Shown: one piece after another, positions 35,041-43,857 of the stretch
How the letters are laid out: each line of letters begins with the position of its first letter
How positions within the stretch are numbered: position 1 is the first letter of the stretch
Source: Anaerocolumna sp. AGMB13020
GTDB lineage: Bacteria; Bacillota; Clostridia; Lachnospirales; Lachnospiraceae
Length of the DNA: 64,000 bases
Reading direction: 5' to 3'
NCBI RefSeq assembly: GCF_033100115.1
Contig: NZ_CP136910.1
Coordinates: 4,033,001 to 4,097,000 of the forward strand
Made by a program: the position numbers and the translations under genes
Notes under the pieces: generated by a model
The model's input: only the letters and a program-made list of their open reading frames with translations
Databases searched by the model: none
Told to the model about the DNA's origin: nothing

Positions 35041-36957
35041 TTATTCTTTGCTTGCCGCCACATAAGTCATTGCAGTTTTGTCACTATTTCCACTCTCAGC
35101 ACCTGCATTTTCAGGATGGTAAGTAGGTATTAACGCTATAATCCGCTCTCTAATATCCTCCGCTTCCTCTTTTGCCGCATTGTCCAGCTCCAGGACTTTC
35201 GTTAGGAAATCATCTGCATCAATATCCATTTGTTTTCCAATATAAATTAATTTATTAGCAGTTGTAGTAAGTCCTTCTTCATCCATTAAGAGCTCTTCGT
35301 ATAATTTCTCACCGGGGCGAAGACCCGTATACTCAATCTCAATATCCCTTCCGGGCTCATATCCTGATAAACGAATAAGATTCTCTGCAAGATCAGCAAT
35401 CCTTACTGGTTCCCCCATATCAAGAACAAAGATTTCTCCGCCTTTGGCATAAGCACCTGCTTGCAGCACCAGAGATACTGCCTCTGGTATAATCATAAAA
35501 TACCGAATAATATCCGGATGGGTAACTGTCACAGGACCACCTCTTAGTATCTGCTCCTTGAACAGAGGAATTACACTGCCGTTACTGCCCAGTACGTTAC
35601 CAAACCTTACGGCAACGAATTCAGTATCTGATTTCTTTTGAAAAGATTGAATTATAAGCTCACAGATACGTTTAGAGGCACCCATGACATTAGTGGGATT
35701 AACCGCTTTATCAGAGGAAATAAGAATAAACTTCTTTACTCCAAACAAATGAGCCGCCATTGCCATCTTGTAGGTACCGCCAACATTGTTCTTAATGGCT
35801 TCATTGGGACTTGCCTCCATTAAAGGTACATGCTTGTGAGCAGCAGCATGATAAATAATTTCAGGGCGGAATCTGTCCATTATCATATGTATTCTTTTCG
35901 TATTTCTTACAGAGGCAATAAGCACAGTCAGGTTAAGCTCAGGATGCGTATTCTTAAGCTCCTGTTCGATGGAATAAGCATTGTTCTCATAGATATCAAG
36001 TATGATCAGGTGCTTTGGTTTATGACCTGCTAACTGCCTGCACAGCTCACTTCCAATGGAACCGCCGCCTCCTGTAACTAATATAACCTTTCCGCTTACA
36101 TAACCCATAACCTCGTCCATATCAATTTTAACCGGGTCACGGCCAAGAAGGTCATCGATTTCAACATCTCTTAATTTCGTAATGCTGATATCTTCGTTGA
36201 TGAGCTGATACATGCCAGGAAGAATCTTAAGCTTACAATTCGTCTGCTTACAGACCTCCAGTATTTGACGGATGGTTTTTTGACTGGCGGAAGGGATAGA
36301 GATAATAATATTGGTAATCTCATATTTTTCAACGGACTCAAGAATTTTGGTTCTGTCACCTACGACCTTAACTCCCTGAATATAGCTGCCTAGTTTATTC
36401 TTATCATCGTCAATGGCACAGACAACGCTGCCGTTTATATATACACTGCTTGTAATTTCACGAATGATATAACTGCCGGCCTCACCGGCACCGATGACCA
36501 TAATTCGTTCCTTAACCACGCCAAAATTTCGTCTGGACAGTCTTCTGACATAACGATAGAAGAAACGTCCGAGAGTAACAAATAATAATAAAAAGAGAGT
36601 ACTTAAAGGGTAGAAGCTTCTAGGAACATGAACCTTTAAGAAAAAATGCATGGCTGTTAACTGTACAGCTCCAGCTGTTACACAGGCAAAAAGAATATTG
36701 GTAAGCTCATCAATACCTGCATATTTCCACAAACTGTTATAAAGCCTGAAAACCGCAAAAATACCAATAGTCAGCAGGGTATTAATAAACACATAACTAA
36801 GAACTGCTTCTGAATAATTCGTCGGCACCTGACTGATACGAAAATCAAAACGTATCATTAACGCCAGAAAAGATGCCAGGTTAATAAACAGAGCATCCAA
36901 TATTATAAGAAAAAGTCTCCTTATAAAAAGCTTTCGATCTGCTATAAATCTTTTCAT
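35041..36957 (-). CDS. Membrane nucleotide-sugar 4,6-dehydratase (CapD/WbpM/PglF family)
   Basis: The 638-residue protein has four N-terminal membrane helices (about 10-125), a first Rossmann domain (VMVIGAGEAGSYII near 152) and a catalytic SDR domain from about 285 with VTGGGGSIGSELCRQL, AAHKHVPLMEASP and SSDKAVNPTNVMGASKR. Met replaces the usual catalytic Tyr, as is normal for this large membrane subfamily. Relatives convert UDP-GlcNAc to UDP-4-keto-6-deoxy sugars, precursors of diNAcBac or FucNAc, often the first sugar of a glycan. It may supply the PglC-like transferase at 12341. Start supported by AAGGTGA. It is transcribed away from the sugar importer. Confidence 0.9.
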   Translation of the reverse strand: MKRFIADRKLFIRRLFLIILDALFINLASFLALMIRFDFRISQVPTNYSEAVLSYVFINTLLTIGIFAVFRLYNSLWKYAGIDELTNILFACVTAGAVQLTAMHFFLKVHVPRSFYPLSTLFLLLFVTLGRFFYRYVRRLSRRNFGVVKERIMVIGAGEAGSYIIREITSSVYINGSVVCAIDDDKNKLGSYIQGVKVVGDRTKILESVEKYEITNIIISIPSASQKTIRQILEVCKQTNCKLKILPGMYQLINEDISITKLRDVEIDDLLGRDPVKIDMDEVMGYVSGKVILVTGGGGSIGSELCRQLAGHKPKHLIILDIYENNAYSIEQELKNTHPELNLTVLIASVRNTKRIHMIMDRFRPEIIYHAAAHKHVPLMEASPNEAIKNNVGGTYKMAMAAHLFGVKKFILISSDKAVNPTNVMGASKRICELIIQSFQKKSDTEFVAVRFGNVLGSNGSVIPLFKEQILRGGPVTVTHPDIIRYFMIIPEAVSLVLQAGAYAKGGEIFVLDMGEPVRIADLAENLIRLSGYEPGRDIEIEYTGLRPGEKLYEELLMDEEGLTTTANKLIYIGKQMDIDADDFLTKVLELDNAAKEEAEDIRERIIALIPTYHPENAGAESGNSDKTAMTYVAASKE

Positions 36958-37464
36958 CTATTTCACCTTATATTTTTTCTTCTCTTAGGGTATGTCTGAA
37001 ATTTAGTGCACCGTAATGAACACCATACTTAGCAGCCTTCTGCATTATAAAAACCAATCACCCGGCAGCTATAATCACACTTTTGGTATCTCTAATATTC
37101 CGCTAAATGGAATATCCAACCTCGGTATAAGCTGTTCAGACACACCTGGGGTTTCGCTAAAACAGATTCCTAAAAAAAGGATTGTTATATTATACCTACA
37201 AGATAGTATCTTATCATATTTTCTTATTTCTTACAATCGATTCACAGGAATTTCAAATATATTGGTATGTATTACATTTACTTCCTGGTGTTCTGTTAAA
37301 TAAGCACAAAAACATTTCAACTAATCAATCAAATATATCACTATTCACATATATAAACAAATAATAACAATTGCATACCGTTACTATTACGAATAAATCA
37401 TGTAAACTTAGTGTAAACAGTGGTTTGCGTCAGATATCAAAAAAAGACTACAGGAGGACAAAAT
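36958..37464. other. Divergent intergenic region, no gene recognised
   Basis: This A+T-rich 507-base gap separates the reverse dehydratase and the forward sugar permease. It holds a small inverted repeat ATATTCC/GGAATAT at 37095-37115 and a weak forward promoter TTGCAT (37371-37376), 17 bases, TAAATC (37394-37399). No convincing gene or RNA is seen. Confidence 0.35.
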
Positions 37465-38430
37465 ATGCTTAAGTTAACAGCCGGAGCAGGAGACAAATTA
37501 AAAGGTTTTGCCAAATATAAAAAAACCTTAGTGCTGCTCAGTATGGTAGCTCCCGGAGCCATTTGGCTCATTCTGCTGCGTTACTTGCCGATGTTTGGTA
37601 TTGTAATTGCCTTTAAGGAGTACAAAATATACAGCAAGGACCCTTCACTGATTAATAATATCCTGCATAGTGAATGGGTGGGCTTTAAGAATTTTAAATT
37701 CCTGTTTGCTACTTCGGATTCCTGGGTTATGATACGCAATACACTGGGATATAATGCGCTCTGGATTGTACTTGGAATCCTTATATCTGTAAGTTTTGCT
37801 GTAATGTTAAATGAAATAACGAAAAAGTTTGTAGCAAAGACATATCAGACCTTAATGTTCTTTCCGTATTTTCTTAGCTGGGTAGTAGCAAGTTATTTTG
37901 TCCTGGCATTTTTAGATCCCACCAGAGGGTTAATCGTAAACTTCCAGAAGTCACATGGAATGGAGGTTATAAACTGGTATAATGATCCTTCCTATTGGCC
38001 CTTTATACTGACCCTGGCAAGCTTGTGGAAGAATATCGGTTATTCAACTATTCTATACCTGGCAGCGATTACCGGTATTGATACCTCTCAATACGAAGCA
38101 GCGGGAATAGATGGTGCCAGCAAATGGCAGCAGGTATGGTATGTTACGGTTCCTCATCTGAAAACAATGATAATCATCCTGTTTATTATGAATGTGGGCA
38201 AAATCTTTAATGCTGACTTTGGACTTTTCTATAGTGTTCCTATGAATTCTGGACCTCTATTTCCAGCTACACAGGTTATAGATACCTATGTATACCGAAC
38301 CCTGATGTCCACTCACAGTGAAGGAATGAGTACTGCTGCCAGCCTTATGCAGAATATTATCGGTTTTGTCTGTATTATGGTTACCAATACAATTGTAAGA
38401 AAAGTAGACAAAGAGAGCAGCCTGTTCTAA
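37465..38430 (+). CDS. Sugar ABC transporter permease, LplB type (system 1)
   Basis: The 321-residue inner-membrane protein has six predicted helices and the EAA loop EAAGIDGASKWQQVWYVTVPHL. The LplB-type start (LLRYLPMFGIVIAFKEYK) and NPGxxN-like region place it with oligosaccharide permeases of the CUT1 class that use a shared MsmK/UgpC-like ATPase. The ATG at 37465 has CAGGAGG upstream. It is the first gene of a permease-permease-lipoprotein set. Substrate unknown; xyloglucan or other plant oligosaccharides are possible from context. Confidence 0.88.
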   Translation: MLKLTAGAGDKLKGFAKYKKTLVLLSMVAPGAIWLILLRYLPMFGIVIAFKEYKIYSKDPSLINNILHSEWVGFKNFKFLFATSDSWVMIRNTLGYNALWIVLGILISVSFAVMLNEITKKFVAKTYQTLMFFPYFLSWVVASYFVLAFLDPTRGLIVNFQKSHGMEVINWYNDPSYWPFILTLASLWKNIGYSTILYLAAITGIDTSQYEAAGIDGASKWQQVWYVTVPHLKTMIIILFIMNVGKIFNADFGLFYSVPMNSGPLFPATQVIDTYVYRTLMSTHSEGMSTAASLMQNIIGFVCIMVTNTIVRKVDKESSLF

Positions 38431-38547
38431 ACAAGTAATTTTGCTGAGAGCGGCAGATTTGGATAAAAGAAAGAAAGGATGCGGTATGCTTTCGGAAACG
38501 AAAGTTACGGCCCTGCAGTTTGGATAACGGCAGGTGGGGGTAATATT

Positions 38548-39486
38548 ATGAGTTCTGCTAGAGATACAGTCAATATTAGCGGCAGGAAAAGAAGATTGAA
38601 TTCCGTCAGTCTGACAGCTGAAGTAATAATAAATATCATTCTGGGATTGTTCTGCCTTATGTGCATTATCCCATTTCTATTTGTAGTAATCATATCCTTC
38701 AGTTCCCAGGACAGTATCAGGAGCATTGGGTTCTCCTTTATCCCGGAAACCTGGTCACTGGAAGCCTATCAATATGTAATGGATTTAGGCGATCAGCTCT
38801 GGAGATCCTATTTCAACAGTTTCTTTGTAACGATTCTTGGTACCGGGCTTAGTGTCTTAATGTGCGTATTGTATTCTTATGCACTTTTTCGCAAGGATTT
38901 TAAATACCGTACTTTTTTCACTTTCTTCAGCTTCTTTACCATGCTTTTTGGCGGAGGACTTGCACCTACCTATATGGTATGTAAGATAATGCTCGGTTTA
39001 AGTGATAATTATGCAGCAATGATTGTACCAATGCTAGTAAACCCTTTTAACATAATAATCATGAGGACCTTTTTTCAATCCTCAGTTCCTACTGAATTGA
39101 TCGAGTCAGCAGCTATTGACGGAAGCGGAGAGTACAATACCTTGTTCAAGATTATCGTACCAATATCAAAACCCGGCATTGCTACCATAGCGTTATTAAA
39201 TGCACTGGCATTCTGGAATGAATGGTTTATTCCCATGCTTTATGTCAGGGATGCTCATTATATTCCACTTCAATATCTTTTGATGAGAATGCAGAATCAA
39301 GCGGATTTCCTGGTAAAAAACAGTTCTTTAATAGGTGCGGAGGCGGCCAAGATTATGAGCTCCATACCCCAGGATACCTTGCGAATGTCCCTGGTTGTGT
39401 TAATCGTACTGCCTATTGCCTGTGCCTATCCGTTTTTCCAGCGTTACATCATATCAGGACTTACGGTAGGGTCTGTAAAAGGATAA
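38548..39486 (+). CDS. Sugar ABC transporter permease, LplC/YtcP type (system 1)
   Basis: The 312-residue protein has six predicted helices, a CUT1 second-permease start (FLFVVIISFSSQDSIRSIGF) and the EAA loop ESAAIDGSGEYNTLFKIIVP. The C-terminal YPFFQRYIISGLTVGSVKG is a family hallmark. The start ATG 38548 follows AGGTGGGGG; the ATG at 38479 would add 23 residues. It pairs with the permease 117 bases upstream. No ATPase gene is local. Confidence 0.88.
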   Translation: MSSARDTVNISGRKRRLNSVSLTAEVIINIILGLFCLMCIIPFLFVVIISFSSQDSIRSIGFSFIPETWSLEAYQYVMDLGDQLWRSYFNSFFVTILGTGLSVLMCVLYSYALFRKDFKYRTFFTFFSFFTMLFGGGLAPTYMVCKIMLGLSDNYAAMIVPMLVNPFNIIIMRTFFQSSVPTELIESAAIDGSGEYNTLFKIIVPISKPGIATIALLNALAFWNEWFIPMLYVRDAHYIPLQYLLMRMQNQADFLVKNSSLIGAEAAKIMSSIPQDTLRMSLVVLIVLPIACAYPFFQRYIISGLTVGSVKG

Positions 39487-39920
39487 AGATGTTATCCTGC
39501 TCAAGTTAGCCCGCACAATTCTCGGTTAATTTGTTATTACATTTGATTTACATGAGTGCTTCTTTATACCCTATGGGGGTGGAAAACGTATAAGTTTAAC
39601 AAACGTAACTGTTCTTGTACCAAGTCACAGATGAGAGTTAAATAAGACAGAGAGCTAAATAAGACAGAGAGCTAAATAAGACAGAGAGCTAAATAAGACA
39701 GAGAGCTAAATAAGACTGAGAGTTAAATAAGACTGAAAGCTGAATAAGACTGAGAGCTAAATAAGACTGGGAGCTATATAAAACAGGGAGTTTACCCTTA
39801 AAAGTTATCGGAAATAGTGACTTATAACCGATAAAGAGGCGGATTTAATTCTGCCATAATGATGATTACAGGGATGATTTTTTGTTCCTATAATAAAGAA
39901 TATAAAGGAGGATTATATTT
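39487..39920 (+). other. Gap between permease and binding-protein genes
   Basis: It contains a 17-bp tandem array (annotated separately) and a strong AAAGGAGGA ribosome-binding site at its right end. No terminator with a T run or additional gene is evident, so the lipoprotein gene is probably in the same operon. Confidence 0.5.
39640..39792 (+). repeat. Non-coding 17-bp tandem repeat, nine units
   Basis: Unit AAATAAGACAGAGAGCT is repeated exactly four times (39640, 39657, 39674, 39691), then decays through variants to about 39792. The 17-bp period cannot keep a reading frame. Confidence 0.9.
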
Positions 39921-41555
39921 ATGAAAAAGGTACTATCAATGCTTCTTGTCCTGGTGCTGGTATTTTCTCTGGCGGCCTGCGGAAAGAACAACACCGAAAA
40001 AACTTCCGGAAACAATACGGGAAGTACAAATAAGGGCTCTTCTTCGGAGTCCGGCAGTGAGACTGACACAAAAGGTACTGAAACGGAATCAGCTGCTGCA
40101 GACATTTCACAGCCAGTTACCTTAAAATGGTATCTCCATGGAAGCAATGTTACCGATGACACAGAAGTTCTTGCAAAAGCAAACGAATATTTAAAAGAAA
40201 AGCTTAATGTAACTCTTGAGCCAATCTGGGGAACCTGGGGTGACTTTAATGACAATGTAACCCTTGCCATTAACGGTGGCGATGATGTAGACATTTATTT
40301 TACCTGTTCCTGGAGTGCTGACGAATACAATGCCTTTGCAAAAAAAGGTGCTTGGGTTCGTCTGGATGATCCAAATAACAACCTGATTGAGAAGTATGCG
40401 CCAGATCTTTGGAAACAGCTGCCTACTGTACTTACAGATGGTGCCAAGATCAATGGTTCTGATGGTTACGGTGTATATGCAGTACCCGGCTATAAAGATA
40501 TTGCTACGCAGAACTGCTGGGACATAAATGTGCCTCTTCTTGAGAAATACGGATATACGGTTGATGATATCAAGAAGGCAGATTATTACAGCTTCGGAGA
40601 TATCCTTAAGAAGGTAAAGGAAGGGGAAGGTGCAGATTTTTACCCTCTGTTAGTTGAAGGTGCCGTATTAGAGAGAATGGTAAATAACTCTATTATCGTA
40701 ACCGGTGACTCTGGTACCATCAACCTGTTATCTTATTATATGAACCCTGTAGATCCTTCTGCGGAAGGCATTTACGGCAACAAGATCTTAAGCAAGTTCG
40801 AAACACCGGAATATAAGAAGTTCGTAGAAAAGACCCGTGAATACTTCCTGGCTGGTTATATTGATCCTGCCATGGGTAATGCAAACCAGGCAAATGATAC
40901 CCGTAGTGCAAAACAGCTTACCGGTGGATATCTGATCGGAACACAGAGCTATGCACTTGGTTATGAAGTGCAGGCTACCACAGAGCGTGGTTTTAAAGTT
41001 GATATGGTTCCCTGTACACCTGCATATGTAGATACAACCTCATCCCAAGGTGCCATGATGGCAATTTCAACTTCTTCCAAGAATCCGGAACGTGCCATGA
41101 TGTTCTTAAACCTGTTAAATACAGATCCTTATCTTTTCACATTACTGGAATATGGTGTAGAAGGTGTACACTATAATCTAAAAGACGGTAAGGTTGAATT
41201 CACAGATAAACGTGCTGAATACACACCTTGGACCAATGGGATGGGTAATGTAACCCAGCTGCCTCCTCTGGACGGCCAGGATATCAACTTCTGGGATGAT
41301 TTCAAAACTTATTATGGCTCTGCAAAGAGTATACCCGCTTTAGGCTGGGCATACGATCCCACAAACAAGCAGACTGAAATGGCTGCTCTTGCAAATGTAG
41401 CAGCAGAATATGCGCTTGCCTTAAATACCGGAACTGTCGATCCGGCACAGGCTTTGCCTGAGTTTATCAAGAAATTAAAAGATAACGGAATCGATGGACT
41501 AGTAGAAGATGCTAATACTCAGTTAACGGATTATCTTGCAGCAAAAGGAAAATAG
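39921..41555 (+). CDS. Sugar-binding lipoprotein (system 1, LplA-like)
   Basis: The 544-residue protein has a lipoprotein signal with lipobox LAAC (Cys20). A Ser/Gly/Thr/Glu-rich linker runs to about residue 60. A type-1 solute-binding fold follows, ending in a DUF3502-like region (YTPWTNGMGNVTQLP..LGWAYDP..). It delivers a sugar oligomer to the two upstream permeases. AAAGGAGGA gives strong translation, and a good terminator follows. Confidence 0.88.
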   Translation: MKKVLSMLLVLVLVFSLAACGKNNTEKTSGNNTGSTNKGSSSESGSETDTKGTETESAAADISQPVTLKWYLHGSNVTDDTEVLAKANEYLKEKLNVTLEPIWGTWGDFNDNVTLAINGGDDVDIYFTCSWSADEYNAFAKKGAWVRLDDPNNNLIEKYAPDLWKQLPTVLTDGAKINGSDGYGVYAVPGYKDIATQNCWDINVPLLEKYGYTVDDIKKADYYSFGDILKKVKEGEGADFYPLLVEGAVLERMVNNSIIVTGDSGTINLLSYYMNPVDPSAEGIYGNKILSKFETPEYKKFVEKTREYFLAGYIDPAMGNANQANDTRSAKQLTGGYLIGTQSYALGYEVQATTERGFKVDMVPCTPAYVDTTSSQGAMMAISTSSKNPERAMMFLNLLNTDPYLFTLLEYGVEGVHYNLKDGKVEFTDKRAEYTPWTNGMGNVTQLPPLDGQDINFWDDFKTYYGSAKSIPALGWAYDPTNKQTEMAALANVAAEYALALNTGTVDPAQALPEFIKKLKDNGIDGLVEDANTQLTDYLAAKGK

Positions 41556-41568
41556 AGAATTTCAACCA

Positions 41569-41617
41569 ACAGCCCCATCAGGCCAGGTAATACTACAGCT
41601 GATGAGGCTGTTTTTTT
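41569..41617 (+). terminator. Terminator of sugar system 1
   Basis: ACAGCCCCATCAG (41569-41581) pairs with 41599-41611 with one mismatch, followed by seven T. Confidence 0.88.
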
Positions 41618-41960
41618 GACCGCACCGAAGGAATACTTCCTTAAGTTTAAAGAGTAATATCAGCTAGAAGCTTAAACTAGTTTTAGCAATATGTGGCAAG
41701 CTCATAGCAATATTTAAGAAGTAAAAAGAAAGCTTATAAGTTATAATAAATTAATGGTAAAAAATCACAAAATATTACTGCATTCTACTTCAATTCTAAC
41801 CATTATCATAAAGATACTGTCATGACACAATTATATTATTATGTTGTTCCCTTTATCAGACTGTCAGATAACCTCAACCAAAACCACAGGGAAATAAAAT
41901 GAAGTAACCCATTCTCAGGGATACTTTTGCATGTTTATATTTCAAAGAAAGAGGTGTGCA
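41618..41960 (+). other. Intergenic region before sugar system 2
   Basis: The gap holds a small inverted repeat AAGGAATACTTCCTT near 41629 and a TATAAT at 41742-41747 without a clear -35. Nothing else is recognised. An ATG at 41931 lies in frame with the next gene but lacks a ribosome-binding site. Confidence 0.3.
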
Positions 41961-42908
41961 ATGAAAGCTTCAACCGATAAATTATCTTTAAGAACCAGAA
42001 AGACTATCGCATACATAAAGCGTTACTGGACCTTGTATCTTCTTCTGGCAATTCCCCTGACATATTTTCTGGTATTTAAGTATATTCCTATGATCTATAT
42101 CCAGATTGCCTTCAAGAAATACAGCATTATACAAAATGTCTGGGACATGGAGTGGGCGGCTAATCACGGTTTTGAATATTTTATAAAGGCTTTTTCGAAC
42201 AGAGATTTTCTCTATGCCCTGCGTAATACCCTGACACTTAATCTTCTTGACCTGGCACTTGGTTTTCCGGCACCGATTATATTGGCACTTTTATTAAATG
42301 AGCTGGTATTTAAGCGTTTTAAACGAATTACCCAGACAATAGTATACATGCCCCATTTCCTTTCCTGGATTATTATATCCGGTCTTGCCCTACAGCTTTT
42401 TGCACCTACCAACGGATTTGTAAATATACTCTTGAACAAGCTGGGATTAGAAGCCATTCCGTTTTTAAATGATCCGACCCATTGGATATTTACATATATT
42501 TTTCTGGGTATCTGGCAGAGTGTAGGTTGGAATACCATTATATATCTGGCAGCCATTACCGGTATAAACCCAGAGCTTTATGAAGCCGCGGCTGTTGACG
42601 GAGCTAGCAGATTGAGAAAAATCTGGCATATTACACTGCCGGGGTTAAGACCTACCATTGTAATCTTGCTTATTATGAGTCTCGGAAGAATTCTTGGAAG
42701 CGAGTTTGACAGGCCCTTTGCTTTAACAAATAAACTGGTAATAAGTGTATCAAATGTAATATCCACCTTTGTTTACACCTATGGTATCAGAGGTCTGCAA
42801 TTTTCACTGACCACAGCAGTTGGTTTGTTCCAATCGGTTATTTGCGTGATCTTCCTTCTGATGGCAAATACAATTGCAAAAAAATTTGGTGAACGTGGAA
42901 TCTGGTAG
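41961..42908 (+). CDS. Sugar ABC transporter permease, LplB type (system 2)
   Basis: The 315-residue protein has six predicted helices, LVFKYIPMIYIQIAFKKYS near its first periplasmic loop and EAAAVDGASRLRKIWHITLPGL as EAA loop. It is homologous to the system-1 permease at 37465. The start ATG 41961 is preceded by GAGGTG. It opens a second permease-permease-lipoprotein operon with no ATPase gene. Substrate unknown. Confidence 0.88.
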   Translation: MKASTDKLSLRTRKTIAYIKRYWTLYLLLAIPLTYFLVFKYIPMIYIQIAFKKYSIIQNVWDMEWAANHGFEYFIKAFSNRDFLYALRNTLTLNLLDLALGFPAPIILALLLNELVFKRFKRITQTIVYMPHFLSWIIISGLALQLFAPTNGFVNILLNKLGLEAIPFLNDPTHWIFTYIFLGIWQSVGWNTIIYLAAITGINPELYEAAAVDGASRLRKIWHITLPGLRPTIVILLIMSLGRILGSEFDRPFALTNKLVISVSNVISTFVYTYGIRGLQFSLTTAVGLFQSVICVIFLLMANTIAKKFGERGIW

Positions 42909-42926
42909 AAAGGAGAGTCAGGTAAG

Positions 42927-43796
42927 ATGATTAAATCAAAGAAAACAAAATTAGGTGACTGGATTATTGTTGGGATCTGTGTTCTGGTAATTTCAGTATG
43001 CCTTATTCCGCTCTTGAGTGTACTGGCACGTTCCTTAAGCTCTCCGGAAGCCTTAATCCGCAATAAGGTGCTCCTGATTCCCGTAGGATTTAATCTGGAG
43101 GCATATAAGACCGTATTAGTGGATGCCAAGTATATTTGGTCCATTGCATGGACTGCAATATTAGCAGTGGTATTTACGATTGTATCCATGCTAATGACAG
43201 TTTTGTGCGCGTATCCTCTGATCTACGATAATTTAAAAGGAAAGGCATTTTTTAATACGGTGATTATTCTGACTATGTACTTTAATGCCGGTGCAATCCC
43301 CAGCTATCTGCTGATAAAGGATATAAATCTGTTAAATACCCCCCTGGTATTGATAATTCCCGGATGTTTAAGTGTATTTAACATGATCATAATGCGAAGT
43401 TTCTTTTACGGGATACCAGACAGTCTCAGAGAATCCGCACAGATTGATGGAGCAGGCTTTCTTCAGGTGCTGGTGAAAATTTATCTGCCCTTGTCCACTC
43501 CTGTAATAGCTACCCTTTCTCTTTTTTATGCAGTGGGCCGCTGGAATGGATTTTCAGATGCCTTAATGTATATGAATAACCGGAAGTTTTATCCCATACA
43601 GCTGCTTCTGTATAATATTTTAAATAATATGATGCAGGTCGAGGTTGCGACCCAGGAAGGCTTTAGTGCACCAGGTCTGTCAGAAACCTTAAAGGCGGCT
43701 ACTGTAATCTTTGCAACGGTACCAATATTGCTGGTCTATCCCTGGCTGCAGAAATATTTTATAGCAGGTGTAACCTTAGGTGCGATAAAGGAATAG
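42927..43796 (+). CDS. Sugar ABC transporter permease, LplC type (system 2)
   Basis: The 289-residue protein has six predicted helices, the EAA loop ESAQIDGAGFLQVLVKIYLP and the C-terminal YPWLQKYFIAGVTLGAIKE typical of LplC-type partners. It starts 18 bases after the first permease with AAAGGAGAG upstream, so the two are co-translated. Confidence 0.88.
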   Translation: MIKSKKTKLGDWIIVGICVLVISVCLIPLLSVLARSLSSPEALIRNKVLLIPVGFNLEAYKTVLVDAKYIWSIAWTAILAVVFTIVSMLMTVLCAYPLIYDNLKGKAFFNTVIILTMYFNAGAIPSYLLIKDINLLNTPLVLIIPGCLSVFNMIIMRSFFYGIPDSLRESAQIDGAGFLQVLVKIYLPLSTPVIATLSLFYAVGRWNGFSDALMYMNNRKFYPIQLLLYNILNNMMQVEVATQEGFSAPGLSETLKAATVIFATVPILLVYPWLQKYFIAGVTLGAIKE

Positions 43797-43857
43797 GATA
43801 GGTACCCTTATGGTTGGACGTAATAAGTCAAATTATATATATTAATAGGAGGTTTCA

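Noticed and set aside
36990..37364. Short forward open frames in the gap before the sugar permease
   Set aside because: Low-complexity, A+T-rich, no ribosome-binding site, no recognisable product.
39640..39792. CRISPR-like array
   Set aside because: Units are 17 bp, directly adjacent with no spacers, and there are no cas genes.
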